DNA of 34,318 nt from Moraxella sp. GTDB lineage: Bacteria > Pseudomonadota > Gammaproteobacteria > Pseudomonadales > Moraxellaceae. Made by a program: the position numbers and the translations under genes. Below, one piece after another: positions 1 through 7,743 of the stretch (positions are counted from its first letter, which is position 1; each line of letters begins with the position of its first letter). The notes beneath the pieces are model-generated. The model was not told where the DNA came from and made no database searches. It was given only the letters and a program-made list of their open reading frames with translations. The stretch spans positions 1 to 34,318 of the forward strand of contig JAUMUJ010000023.1 in NCBI GenBank assembly GCA_030530785.1. Reading direction: 5' to 3'.

Positions 1-27
1 GTGCTCTACCAACTGAGCTATAGCCCC
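1..27 (-). tRNA. tRNA-Ala, 5' part only (cut by window edge)
   Basis: Read on the minus strand from position 27, the sequence begins GGGGCTATAGCTCAGTTGG, the acceptor 5' strand and D-arm typical of bacterial tRNA-Ala, followed by GTAGAGCAC. The anticodon lies outside the window, so the isoacceptor cannot be read. A consensus promoter sits immediately upstream. Alanine identity is inferred from similarity of the acceptor and D-arm to known tRNA-Ala; another tRNA with a GGGG acceptor is possible. Confidence 0.75.
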
Positions 28-44
28 TTTGTTAAGGTGGGCGT

Positions 45-73
45 ATTATATAAAGAGATTGGCAAGGTGTCAA
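45..73 (-). promoter_or_regulatory. consensus sigma-70 promoter of the tRNA
   Basis: On the minus strand there is TTGACA (73-68), a 17-base spacer, then TATAAT (50-45): a full match to the sigma-70 consensus. The DNA just after the -10 is GC-rich (CGCCCACC), resembling the discriminators of growth-rate-controlled stable RNA promoters. The tRNA begins about 18 bases downstream of the -10. Confidence 0.85.
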
Positions 74-156
74 GAAATTTATTAAAAAATTTTTCAATTT
101 TTGCAATAAATTCTATAATTACTTGATTTTATTGTATTTTTAAAAATAAGAAAAAA

Positions 157-516
157 TCACCAATCTCTTGGGGCGATGATTTCTTCTAGGTCATCACCCG
201 TCAGCTCAAAGCCGTACGCCTGAGCAATCACGTCAAAATCACCACCCATGCTCTCACGAGCCACCGTTTCAAGCTCGCTGTCGTTTTCATAAAACTCATC
301 TTGCAACTCATTGATTTGCTCTACCGCAGGGTGCGTGTATTGACAAAGTTCATCAATGGTGGCAGGCTTGTTGGTTTCTATCTGCACGCACATTTGTAAT
401 AAAATCTGCTCAATTTTTGCCACCAAGTGCTTAGGATAGTAATCATCTTCATACATATCCACCAAAAAATCATGGTGTTTTAGGGTGTCGTTACTTAGAT
501 CATCTTTGCTCAACAT
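157..516 (-). CDS. DUF5713-family protein
   Basis: A 119-residue acidic, soluble protein with no signal peptide or membrane segment. The order of its motifs (MYEDDYYPKHLV near residues 21-32, a middle helix rich in Leu/Ile, SELETVARES near 80-89, DFDVIAQAYGF near 93-103 and the terminal APRDW) fits the uncharacterised family DUF5713 as I recall it. No catalytic signature is visible and no function is known to me. The start is supported by an AGGA-type ribosome site (CAGGAAAGCCC before the ATG). The gene lies downstream of gltX on the same strand, but a terminator separates them, so it is probably its own unit. It stops about 84 bases before the tRNA promoter -35, with only AT-rich DNA between. 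Confidence 0.7.
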   Translation of the reverse strand: MLSKDDLSNDTLKHHDFLVDMYEDDYYPKHLVAKIEQILLQMCVQIETNKPATIDELCQYTHPAVEQINELQDEFYENDSELETVARESMGGDFDVIAQAYGFELTGDDLEEIIAPRDW

Positions 517-564
517 GGGCTTTCCTGTTGTTTATAAAAGCATTTTTATCAAAAATACAACCAT

Positions 565-596
565 AAAAAACCGATAATAAACATCATCGGTTTTTT
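565..596 (-). terminator. rho-independent terminator after gltX
   Basis: AAAAAACCGAT (565-575) and ATCGGTTTTTT (586-596) form an 11-bp perfect stem with a 10-base loop. Flanking A and T runs mean it can work in either orientation, but its position 10 bases after the gltX stop fits termination of gltX. Confidence 0.8.
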
Positions 597-606
597 GACA
601 TTGTGC

Positions 607-2112
607 TTAATTTAAAAAATTTGGTAAGGACTTATTCGTCTCTTCTAGTTTTTTTAATTTCTTTTTACCCAGTCCGCCAAGCACTTCGCACGCATGACGT
701 AAGCGTGATAAGGTCATGTCTGCCCCAATGACATACATTGAATTCATGACGGGGGTGGAGCTGGTAGAACCTGCAATCGCCACAAAAAACGGTTGCATAA
801 AGTCTTTTAATTTAATCTCAAAATGCCCCGCCAAACCTTTTAGTGTGGCGTAAATGTTACTTTCGCTCCACTCGGGCAAGGCTTCTAGTTGCCATGTGGC
901 AAGGTAGAGAATTTCTAAGAGCGTGTCATTATCCAGCGACTTATGGGCAAAATCATCTGCCGACACCTTTGGCAAATTTTGAAAATAAAACCCTGCCCAA
1001 TTCACCGCATCGGACAAGATGTTAATGCGTGGCTGAATGGCTTTGGCAATGGCGGTGAGCTTATCATCATCGCTTGCCCACGCCAAAATCTTGTTCTTCA
1101 ATTCGTCCGCACTCATCGCACGCAGATATTCGCCGTTTAGCCAGTAGAGTTTTTCAATGTCAAACACAGGTCCGCCAAGCGACACACGCTGAATGTCAAA
1201 GCTCGCCATCATCTCGTCCAGACCAAACTTCTCCGCTTCATTAGGCAGACTGTATCCCATACGCCCCAGATAGTTAATCAAGGCTTCGGGCAACACGCCT
1301 GCGTCCCGATAGTAGGTGATGGACGTGGGGTTTTTGCGTTTTGATAATTTAGACTTGTCAGGGTTACGCAAGAGAGGCATATGACACAGGACGGGCATCT
1401 CCCAGCCAAAATACTCGTACAGAAGTTTGTGCTTGGGGGCAGAGTTAATCCACTCTTCGCCACGAATGACGTGGCTGATTTGCATAAGATGGTCGTCCAC
1501 CACGTTGGCAAGATGATAAGTGGGCAAGCCGTCCGTTTTTAACAAAACTTGCATATCCACCGTCTCCCAAGGAATGCTAATCTCACCACGAAGCAGGTCA
1601 TGAAACACGCACTCGCCTTCGGTTGGTACTTTCATGCGAATGACAAAGGGCTTACCACTTTCGGCAAGTTTATCGCTCTCTTCACGGGATAAATTGGCAT
1701 AACGACCATCATAACGTACTGGCAAGCCTTGTGCTTCTTGCTCTTTACGCATTTGATCTAGCTCGTCTGTGGTGCAAAAACAGCGAAAGGCATGACCCTT
1801 GTCCAACAGCTCATTGGCGTATTTTTTATAAATCTCGGAACGCTCGGACTGACGATAGGGAGCAAACGGCCCACCCACATCAGGACCCTCGCTCCAAGTC
1901 AGACCTGCCCATTTTAGGGCGTTTAAAATCATCTGCTCAGATTGGGCGGTGGAGCGGGCTTGGTCAGTGTCTTCAATACGTAGGATAAACTCGCCCCCTT
2001 GTGATTTGGCAAATACCATATTAAACAAGGCAATATAAGCCGTGCCAACGTGAGGAAAGCCTGTTGGAGACGGAGCGATACGGGTACGAATGGGTTTGGT
2101 TGGATTTGTCAT
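607..2112 (-). CDS. gltX: Glutamate--tRNA ligase (glutamyl-tRNA synthetase)
   Basis: Class I aminoacyl-tRNA synthetase charging tRNA-Glu with glutamate in the cytoplasm. The N-terminus carries [15 protein letters not shown], with the HIGH-type signature as HVGT at residues 21-24, and DTDQARS just after it. The KMSKS-type loop appears as KLSKR near residue 255 ([15 protein letters not shown]). The remainder is the helical anticodon-binding region. The length of 501 residues is close to family size. The ATG is preceded by GAGAAATCCC, and an extended -10 lies 27 bases upstream, so this start is convincing. A strong terminator follows. Whether the enzyme is discriminating for tRNA-Glu or also charges tRNA-Gln cannot be told from this window. 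Confidence 0.97.
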   Translation of the reverse strand: MTNPTKPIRTRIAPSPTGFPHVGTAYIALFNMVFAKSQGGEFILRIEDTDQARSTAQSEQMILNALKWAGLTWSEGPDVGGPFAPYRQSERSEIYKKYANELLDKGHAFRCFCTTDELDQMRKEQEAQGLPVRYDGRYANLSREESDKLAESGKPFVIRMKVPTEGECVFHDLLRGEISIPWETVDMQVLLKTDGLPTYHLANVVDDHLMQISHVIRGEEWINSAPKHKLLYEYFGWEMPVLCHMPLLRNPDKSKLSKRKNPTSITYYRDAGVLPEALINYLGRMGYSLPNEAEKFGLDEMMASFDIQRVSLGGPVFDIEKLYWLNGEYLRAMSADELKNKILAWASDDDKLTAIAKAIQPRINILSDAVNWAGFYFQNLPKVSADDFAHKSLDNDTLLEILYLATWQLEALPEWSESNIYATLKGLAGHFEIKLKDFMQPFFVAIAGSTSSTPVMNSMYVIGADMTLSRLRHACEVLGGLGKKKLKKLEETNKSLPNFLN

Positions 2113-2138
2113 GGGATTTCTCGGTGAAAATTTCTAGT

Positions 2139-2144
2139 ATTATA
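2139..2144 (-). promoter_or_regulatory. -10 element of gltX
   Basis: Reading the minus strand, GGTATAAT places a perfect TATAAT at 2144-2139, about 26 bases before the gltX ATG. No good -35 hexamer is seen at 16-18 bases, so the call rests on the -10 and its position. Confidence 0.5.
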
Positions 2145-2244
2145 CCTTACTATTTCTTAACTTTAAATGATAAATATGAGAGACATAGACCGATTCAATC
2201 AGGAGCAAACAATATGGCAATCCCTTTGAGCTAAATTTTAGATA

Positions 2245-2273
2245 TTGAGATTGGTTTATTAGATTGGTATAAT
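2245..2273 (+). promoter_or_regulatory. sigma-70 promoter of the 2311 gene
   Basis: TTGAGA (2245-2250), 17-base spacer, TATAAT (2268-2273) preceded by TGG, an extended -10. It lies 37 bases upstream of the ATG at 2311, which supports an individually transcribed gene. Confidence 0.75.
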
Positions 2274-2310
2274 CAATTTTTATTTAAGTCAGGCAACAGG
2301 GCAACACACA

Positions 2311-3309
2311 ATGAATACCAAGAAAATAGGCTTCTTAGAAACCAGATATTCTTTTTATGATAATGATAGCCATACAATCAATGCTTTTGTTAGAAATCAG
2401 TGCGAAAAAGAAATTCTAGCGATTGCACAAGAGGTATTTAAAGTAATGGGCTTAGATAAAAAACTCACTATCGAAATAACACCATCTAGAAAAGGTTCTT
2501 ATGTTGATTTCTTTATATTTTTAGTTAACCATACTAAATTTCCAGAAATACTCTTGGCTGGACTAGCCGTTATAGCAGGACTCATGTCTATATCAAGGGA
2601 AACAAAACTAGATACAGAGCTAAAAAACAAACAGATAGAAAGCATTAATTTGGATATTATTAAAAAAACATTAGAAATACAAGAAATGACCGCCAAATCG
2701 AAAAAAGAAGAAGATTTGATTTCAAAAATAGAAGAATTGGTTAGATTAAATTATGATAATCTAGCTTACAACCCTATTATCTCTCGTCATATTTCAAATT
2801 TTTACAAGCATGTATTGGATTATGAAAAAATAGAGCATATGGAGTACACGCCCTATGATCAGCACCAACAACCCATAACCAAAACAAGAGTTGTTTATCG
2901 AGAACAATTTGAAAGCTTTATCATAACAACTTCCGAAGATGAGCAGATTGATACTGACGCAAAAATTTATATACACTCACCTGTGCTGGTTAAAGGAAAA
3001 AGACATTGGAGTGGTTTCTATACACTCGAAGAAAAAGCAATTAATTTTTCAATGCTTGATAAGGAATTTAAAGAAGATGTTACCAATGGAACTATTAATT
3101 TTAGCAACGGTTCTTTCATATATGCTGTATTAAGAAAAACTATCAAGTATGACGAGCTTGGAAACGTAAAAAGCCAAAATTATGCTGTTGAGGAAGTTAA
3201 GCAAATATCCAATGACAATAATTACCACTACAATAAAAAACGCAGTAAAGACCATCAATCTTTAAAAGAAAAAACAAAAAAGCAGTTTAGTCTTGACTTT
3301 GAAACCTAA
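2311..3309 (+). CDS. Unknown membrane-anchored protein with coiled coil
   Basis: A 332-residue protein I do not recognise by name. Residues 1-65 form a small soluble region ending in a GSYVDFFIFL segment. Residues about 77-93 (ILLAGLAVIAGLMSI) are a single hydrophobic membrane-length helix. Residues about 97-145 are charged and heptad-like, probably a coiled coil. The C-terminal half is soluble and beta-rich by composition; the stretch with HWSGFYTLEEKAINFSMLD, a following NGTINFSNGS and YDELGN resembles a tail I associate with uncharacterised bacterial proteins of scattered distribution, but I cannot name a domain. It ends in a lysine-rich tail. The gene is visibly more AT-rich than its neighbours, has its own strong promoter and sits alone between housekeeping genes, consistent with acquisition by transfer. 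A defence role is possible but nothing catalytic supports it. Confidence 0.85.
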   Translation: MNTKKIGFLETRYSFYDNDSHTINAFVRNQCEKEILAIAQEVFKVMGLDKKLTIEITPSRKGSYVDFFIFLVNHTKFPEILLAGLAVIAGLMSISRETKLDTELKNKQIESINLDIIKKTLEIQEMTAKSKKEEDLISKIEELVRLNYDNLAYNPIISRHISNFYKHVLDYEKIEHMEYTPYDQHQQPITKTRVVYREQFESFIITTSEDEQIDTDAKIYIHSPVLVKGKRHWSGFYTLEEKAINFSMLDKEFKEDVTNGTINFSNGSFIYAVLRKTIKYDELGNVKSQNYAVEEVKQISNDNNYHYNKKRSKDHQSLKEKTKKQFSLDFET

Positions 3310-3356
3310 CTGGCGGATATTTGTAACCAATATCATTCTAGCCAATCTAAGCTAGC

Positions 3357-4121
3357 TCAAATCCCAGTAGTTTTATCAAGTATCAATCTCGCCCCTATCG
3401 GCAAATGGTCGGACAAATCAGACCACGGCACACCGCCATAGACTTGGGCGGATAGGACGGTCAAATGCCGTACATAAATGCGGTCAAGGCTTATCATGGG
3501 AAATTTGGCAGGGAATGTCGCAGGGTGTTTGCCATGTTTGCTTAAAAAGACTTCTTTTAACCCCAAATCTGACATAAAATGATGAGACTTTTTTGTCCAA
3601 TCATTAAAATCCCCCGCCAAGATGAGCGGTTTGTCCTTATCAATCTCACTATTGATATAGTCGCTGATGGCTTGGTATTGTTTGGTGCGGTCTTTTTCTA
3701 GCAGGTTTAGATGGGCGTTTAGCACAACCGCAGGCACGCCCCACCCATCAGGGATTATCTCGCTGTGCAATACGCCCCGTTTTTCTAGACGTGAAACGGT
3801 GATATTAACGTTGTGTTTGGGGTCTAGGCGGTGGCGTGAAAGCGTGGCATTGCCATGATGACCATGCTCATAACTGGCGTTTTTCCCATAGCTGTTTGAT
3901 AAGGACAAATACTCACCAAACCACTCATGATGCGACTGGTCGGGGTATTCATTAAAGGAGACGGCTCGTTTTAGGTTTTGCCCTTGTACTTCTTGTAGGC
4001 ACAAAACGTCAATGGGCAAATCCGCCAACGCCTGCCCCATATATGGTAGCACAACTTTACGGTTTAAAGGCGACATGCCTTTATGAACATTATAAGAAAC
4101 AACATGAATGGGGTGGGTCAT
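3357..4121 (-). CDS. Endonuclease/exonuclease/phosphatase family protein
   Basis: A 254-residue metal-dependent hydrolase of the EEP (DNase I/exonuclease III-like) fold. Ordered signatures are visible: SYNVHKG at residues 9-15, LCLQEVQG near 40-47 with the metal-binding Glu, HHGNATLSRH near 88-97, NAHLNL near 135, LAGDFNDW near 164-171 with Asp and Asn, and the terminal SDHLPI containing the catalytic Asp-His pair. No signal peptide is present, so the protein is cytosolic. The family includes nucleases, phosphodiesterases and lipid phosphatases, and the substrate cannot be decided here. It shares strand with the baeRF gene upstream, with a 65-base gap, so the two may be cotranscribed. Its 3' end converges on the unknown gene at 2311-3309. 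Confidence 0.9.
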   Translation of the reverse strand: MTHPIHVVSYNVHKGMSPLNRKVVLPYMGQALADLPIDVLCLQEVQGQNLKRAVSFNEYPDQSHHEWFGEYLSLSNSYGKNASYEHGHHGNATLSRHRLDPKHNVNITVSRLEKRGVLHSEIIPDGWGVPAVVLNAHLNLLEKDRTKQYQAISDYINSEIDKDKPLILAGDFNDWTKKSHHFMSDLGLKEVFLSKHGKHPATFPAKFPMISLDRIYVRHLTVLSAQVYGGVPWSDLSDHLPIGARLILDKTTGI

Positions 4122-4186
4122 GACGTATTTTAAAAATTACCATCTTAGCATAATAACACAGACCACCCCAAACGTGCCTTAATCCA

Positions 4187-5314
4187 TCAATAACGAGTGA
4201 TGAGAGCGATGTCCGTTTCCATCAGCTCTTTGGGCAAAAACACCACATCGCCACCGTGTGATGACACCGCCTGTATGATGTCGCTGACCACATCATCGGT
4301 TACGCCATCAGCCGATGGGTCGTCTGCCAAGGTTAGGGTTTGACTCGCTTCATCAACCACCGCAGGTTGCAGATAACCGATACGCACAAACAAAGTCTCG
4401 CCCACGCCCTGATGTGCCAAGCGATAGATGTTTTGTACATCTTCGGCAAGTTTGTTTTGGCTTTTGGCGATGTCAATTTTGCCTTTGGCCTGGGTTTGGC
4501 GTAACTCATGGTAGGCTTTGACGGCAGGTTGTAATCCCTTAATCAGATGCTCAGGCGAGCCTGTTTCAAGGTCAGTTACGTTATCTGCTGAACCTACAAT
4601 CAGTTCAGGACGGTCGCACACGTCTTTATAAAAGCTCACATTACGAGCATCACCGATGACAAAAAGTGGGATTTTTTCGCCCGTTTTACCAATAAGTTCT
4701 TGGACGCTTTTATCCACACGATTTAAGAACTCTTTTAGGTAATTGTCTTCGTTAGACGCTCCTGAACGCTCCGCCCCACTGGTGGTATATAAGGTGTTAT
4801 TTTCAATAGGGAAAGGCTGATTTTGAAAATCAGGTTGGGCTTGTTCTGAGCTGTTGTGGGTAAATTCTTTGACCACCCTATCGCCTGTGGCTTCTATCAA
4901 GCGAGCGTGCGTGCGAGTTACCACCACCGCATAATAATGCACACTGTGGCTAAGCTCACGTACCAGCTCTCGGGTGGCGAACTGCTTGGCAACCACCACA
5001 CGGGGCGTTACATCAATCGGCAAAGTCAGCACCCGAGCTTCATCAGGCGTGGCAAACACTGCCAGTGTGTCCAGATTATGCTGGTGGTCATGGTTGCTGA
5101 TGGCGTTTTGTATATGACCGATGATGGTGTCGCTTAGGCGTTTGTTGTATTCATGACTGACACGCTGTGCCAATTCTGATAAGGCATTTTTTAGGGCGAT
5201 GGGGTCTTGCTCGTTGGCAGGGTGGGTGCGATGAGTTTTTACAAGTACCGACACCGCAGGGTCGGCGGTTACATCACGCAAGGATTTTAGGGTAGATTTT
5301 AAAGAGATGCTCAT
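4187..5314 (-). CDS. Bacterial archaeo-eukaryotic release factor-like protein (baeRF family 3)
   Basis: A 375-residue cytosolic protein. The start VSVLVKTHRTHPANEQDP at residues 21-38 followed by a region rich in charged helices, then VHYYAVVVTRTHARLIEATG near 125-144, matches what I know of bacterial homologues of eRF1/Pelota-type release factors (baeRF family 3). The middle region carries LFVIGDARNVSFYKDV near 215-230, and the C-terminus is a L7Ae/eRF1-domain-3-like segment with GVGETLFVRIGY and GGDVVFLPKELM. There is no GGQ peptide-release motif. Members are proposed to act on stalled or stressed ribosomes, but this is family-level knowledge and no biochemical role is shown by the sequence. 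The ATG is well placed after TGGAG. It is probably first in a two-gene unit with the EEP-family gene. Confidence 0.75.
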   Translation of the reverse strand: MSISLKSTLKSLRDVTADPAVSVLVKTHRTHPANEQDPIALKNALSELAQRVSHEYNKRLSDTIIGHIQNAISNHDHQHNLDTLAVFATPDEARVLTLPIDVTPRVVVAKQFATRELVRELSHSVHYYAVVVTRTHARLIEATGDRVVKEFTHNSSEQAQPDFQNQPFPIENNTLYTTSGAERSGASNEDNYLKEFLNRVDKSVQELIGKTGEKIPLFVIGDARNVSFYKDVCDRPELIVGSADNVTDLETGSPEHLIKGLQPAVKAYHELRQTQAKGKIDIAKSQNKLAEDVQNIYRLAHQGVGETLFVRIGYLQPAVVDEASQTLTLADDPSADGVTDDVVSDIIQAVSSHGGDVVFLPKELMETDIALITRY

Positions 5315-5507
5315 GATTACTCCATTTGGTAAAACAAAACCAATCAGTTTTATTATACAATATAACCTTGATGTCTCTATGGGTATTATGACGGTTTTTT
5401 ATCACTTTATGTAACAATACTGTTTTTGTTAGTAAGATAAGACAGTTTTGGCTTGTAAATCATCACAAAACCCCCATTTATGGCAAAAATTTTATACGGA
5501 TTTACTC

Positions 5508-7601
5508 ATGACAGACCCCATTCTTTATCAACACCCCACCCTTGACGACCGCCTACATCTTGTGGACTTTGGCAAAACAGATGCAAGCACACTCAAAAAC
5601 TTGGTTGAGCAAAATTTAAAGGTTGCCGATGAGTTTTTGAACAACCTGCCAGCCACAGACGACCCGACAGTCGCCCTTGATATCATTGGTCAATTTAACC
5701 GTTTAAATTTAATGCTCAACCGCAGTTTTGGCATACTGTCGCACCTAAACAGCGTGGTGTCTGGCCCAGAGATTCGCACCGCCCATCATGACGTACTGCC
5801 CGCCCTGTCAGCATTTTCCACCAAAACAGGGCAATCGGTCGGGCTGTATCAGCTGTATAAACTCATCAATGACAATTTGGATAAACTTGGGGCGGACAAT
5901 GCCCTAAGACGAGCGGTGGAGCTTGCCTTACAAGGCTTTACGCTGTCGGGGGTTGCCTTAGATGATGACAAAAAAGCACGCTTTGGTGAGATTTCTGCTC
6001 GCTTATCGGTTTTGTCCGCCAAATTTTCAGACAATACCCTAGACGCCACCCAAGCCTTCGCCCTGCCCCTAACTGCCGAGCAAATCCAAGGCATTCCCCC
6101 AAGTGGTCTTGCCCTGTTAAAATCAGCAGGCGACATCTATAAGGTCAAACACCCCAACACCGTGCTTGCTACCGATTATGTCGCCACGCTTGATGTGCCG
6201 ATGTACTTGGCGGTCATGCAATATGCCGATGACCGCACGCTCCGTGAGACACTCTACCACGCCTACAACACTCGTGCCAGTGGCGTATGCAGTTATGGAC
6301 ATACCGAATTTGATAATGGCGACATCATGAGCCAAATACTCGCCCTACGCCAAGAAAAAGCCAAATTGCTTGGCTTTGACGATTACACCCAAGTATCACT
6401 CGCTGGCAAAATGGCAAACGACAAAGATGAGATTAAAACCTTTTTAAAAACGCTCGCTCATCACGCCACGCCTTTTGCCAAGTCAGATTTGGCGGACATG
6501 GAAATTTTAGGTAAAACACTTGGGCTTGATAAGGTTGAGCCGTGGGATACGCCCTACTTGGCAGAAAAAATCCGCCTTGAAAAATACAACCTAAACAGCG
6601 ATGAGCTTCGCCCTTATTTTCCACTACCTGTGGTGCTTGACGGCTTATTTACCATCATCGGTAAATTGTTTGATGTCAGTTTTAAAGACCGCACAAGCGA
6701 AGTTCCACGCTGGCATGATGACGTACAATTTTTTGAACTTCATGACAAAGATGGCTTAATTGGTGGGCTATATCTTGACTTATTTGCTCGCACGGGCAAG
6801 CGTGGCGGAGCGTGGCTATCAAGCTTTCAAGAAAAACACCAAGACAGCAAGATTGAGCAACTCCCTGTGGGCTTTATCGTGGGTAATTTTTCGCCTGCGG
6901 TGGGCGATTTGCCAAGCCTTTTGACCTTTGATGAAGTTACCACGCTCTTTCACGAATTTGGGCACGGCTTACACCATCTGCTTACCAAAATTACCCTAAG
7001 CGATGTGGCGGGCATCAGTGGCGTGGAGTGGGACGCTGTGGAGTTGCCCAGTCAATTTATGGAAAATTTTGCCACCGACAAAGACGGCATTGTACTCATC
7101 AGCCGTCATGTAGAAACGGGTGAAGCACTGCCCCAAGAAAAACTGACCGCCCTACTCAACGCCAAAAACTTCCAAAGCGGATTACAAACCCTACGCCAAA
7201 TAGAATTTGGACTGTTTGATTTGTACATTCATGGCAAAGATTTGGCAGATTATGATGAGATTTTGGCGGTGGCAGACAACGTGCGTGATGAAGTTGCCGT
7301 CATCAAACCCCCTGCCAATAACCGCTTTGCCAACACGTTTAGCCACATCTTTGCAGGGGGCTATGCGTCAGGGTATTATTCGTATAAATGGGCAGAACTG
7401 TTGTCGGCGGACGCTTTTGGTAAATTTGAAAGCAATGTCAGCGATGAGCATGGCGTGTTTGACCCCGCCATAGGCGAACTGTTTAAAAGCGAAATCCTAC
7501 AAATGGGCGGTTCTCGCCCTGCCAAAGACAGCTTTGTCACCTTTATGGGGCGCGATGCTGACATGGGGGCATTACTGCGTCATAGTGGGTTTGTCAAATA
7601 A
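5508..7601 (+). CDS. prlC: Oligopeptidase A, M3 family zinc metallopeptidase
   Basis: Thimet-type oligopeptidase that degrades short cytosolic peptides, including cleaved signal peptides. The zinc motif HEFGH lies at residues 482-486 (TLFHEFGHGLHHLL), followed by GISGVEWDAVELPSQF, which supplies the third zinc ligand Glu and the substrate loop. The C-terminal FSHIFAGGYASGYYSYKWAE is also diagnostic of M3 peptidases. I chose the ATG at 5508 (697 residues, near the usual about 680) because the protein then begins MTDPILYQHP. A TTG at 5448 would add 20 residues that look non-homologous. In other gammaproteobacteria this gene is followed by yheV; here an effector module separates the two. A weak hairpin follows the stop. 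Confidence 0.95.
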   Translation: MTDPILYQHPTLDDRLHLVDFGKTDASTLKNLVEQNLKVADEFLNNLPATDDPTVALDIIGQFNRLNLMLNRSFGILSHLNSVVSGPEIRTAHHDVLPALSAFSTKTGQSVGLYQLYKLINDNLDKLGADNALRRAVELALQGFTLSGVALDDDKKARFGEISARLSVLSAKFSDNTLDATQAFALPLTAEQIQGIPPSGLALLKSAGDIYKVKHPNTVLATDYVATLDVPMYLAVMQYADDRTLRETLYHAYNTRASGVCSYGHTEFDNGDIMSQILALRQEKAKLLGFDDYTQVSLAGKMANDKDEIKTFLKTLAHHATPFAKSDLADMEILGKTLGLDKVEPWDTPYLAEKIRLEKYNLNSDELRPYFPLPVVLDGLFTIIGKLFDVSFKDRTSEVPRWHDDVQFFELHDKDGLIGGLYLDLFARTGKRGGAWLSSFQEKHQDSKIEQLPVGFIVGNFSPAVGDLPSLLTFDEVTTLFHEFGHGLHHLLTKITLSDVAGISGVEWDAVELPSQFMENFATDKDGIVLISRHVETGEALPQEKLTALLNAKNFQSGLQTLRQIEFGLFDLYIHGKDLADYDEILAVADNVRDEVAVIKPPANNRFANTFSHIFAGGYASGYYSYKWAELLSADAFGKFESNVSDEHGVFDPAIGELFKSEILQMGGSRPAKDSFVTFMGRDADMGALLRHSGFVK

Positions 7602-7627
7602 TCATGGCACAATAACTGCAAAATCAG

Positions 7628-7658
7628 TAGCCACGCCCACCAAAAATGCGTGTGGCTA
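7628..7658 (+). terminator. possible weak terminator after prlC
   Basis: TAGCCAC (7628-7634) pairs with GTGGCTA (7652-7658) around a 17-base loop. No uridine run follows, so termination here is uncertain. Confidence 0.35.
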
Positions 7659-7682
7659 TTATGCCAATAATGGTGCGTCTGA

Positions 7683-7711
7683 TTGATTTATTTGCCATAA
7701 TCACCTATAAT
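7683..7711 (+). promoter_or_regulatory. sigma-70 promoter of the effector gene
   Basis: TTGATT (7683-7688), 17-base spacer and TATAAT (7706-7711), 32 bases before the ATG at 7744, with AGGGC as ribosome site in between. The effector-immunity pair therefore has its own promoter. Confidence 0.75.
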
Positions 7712-7743
7712 CATGTTTTTTCTCATCATTTTAGGGCAAATAA

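Noticed and set aside
5448-5507. Upstream TTG start of prlC adding 20 residues
   Set aside because: The added residues look non-homologous, TTG is a weak start and the ATG at 5508 gives the usual protein start and length.
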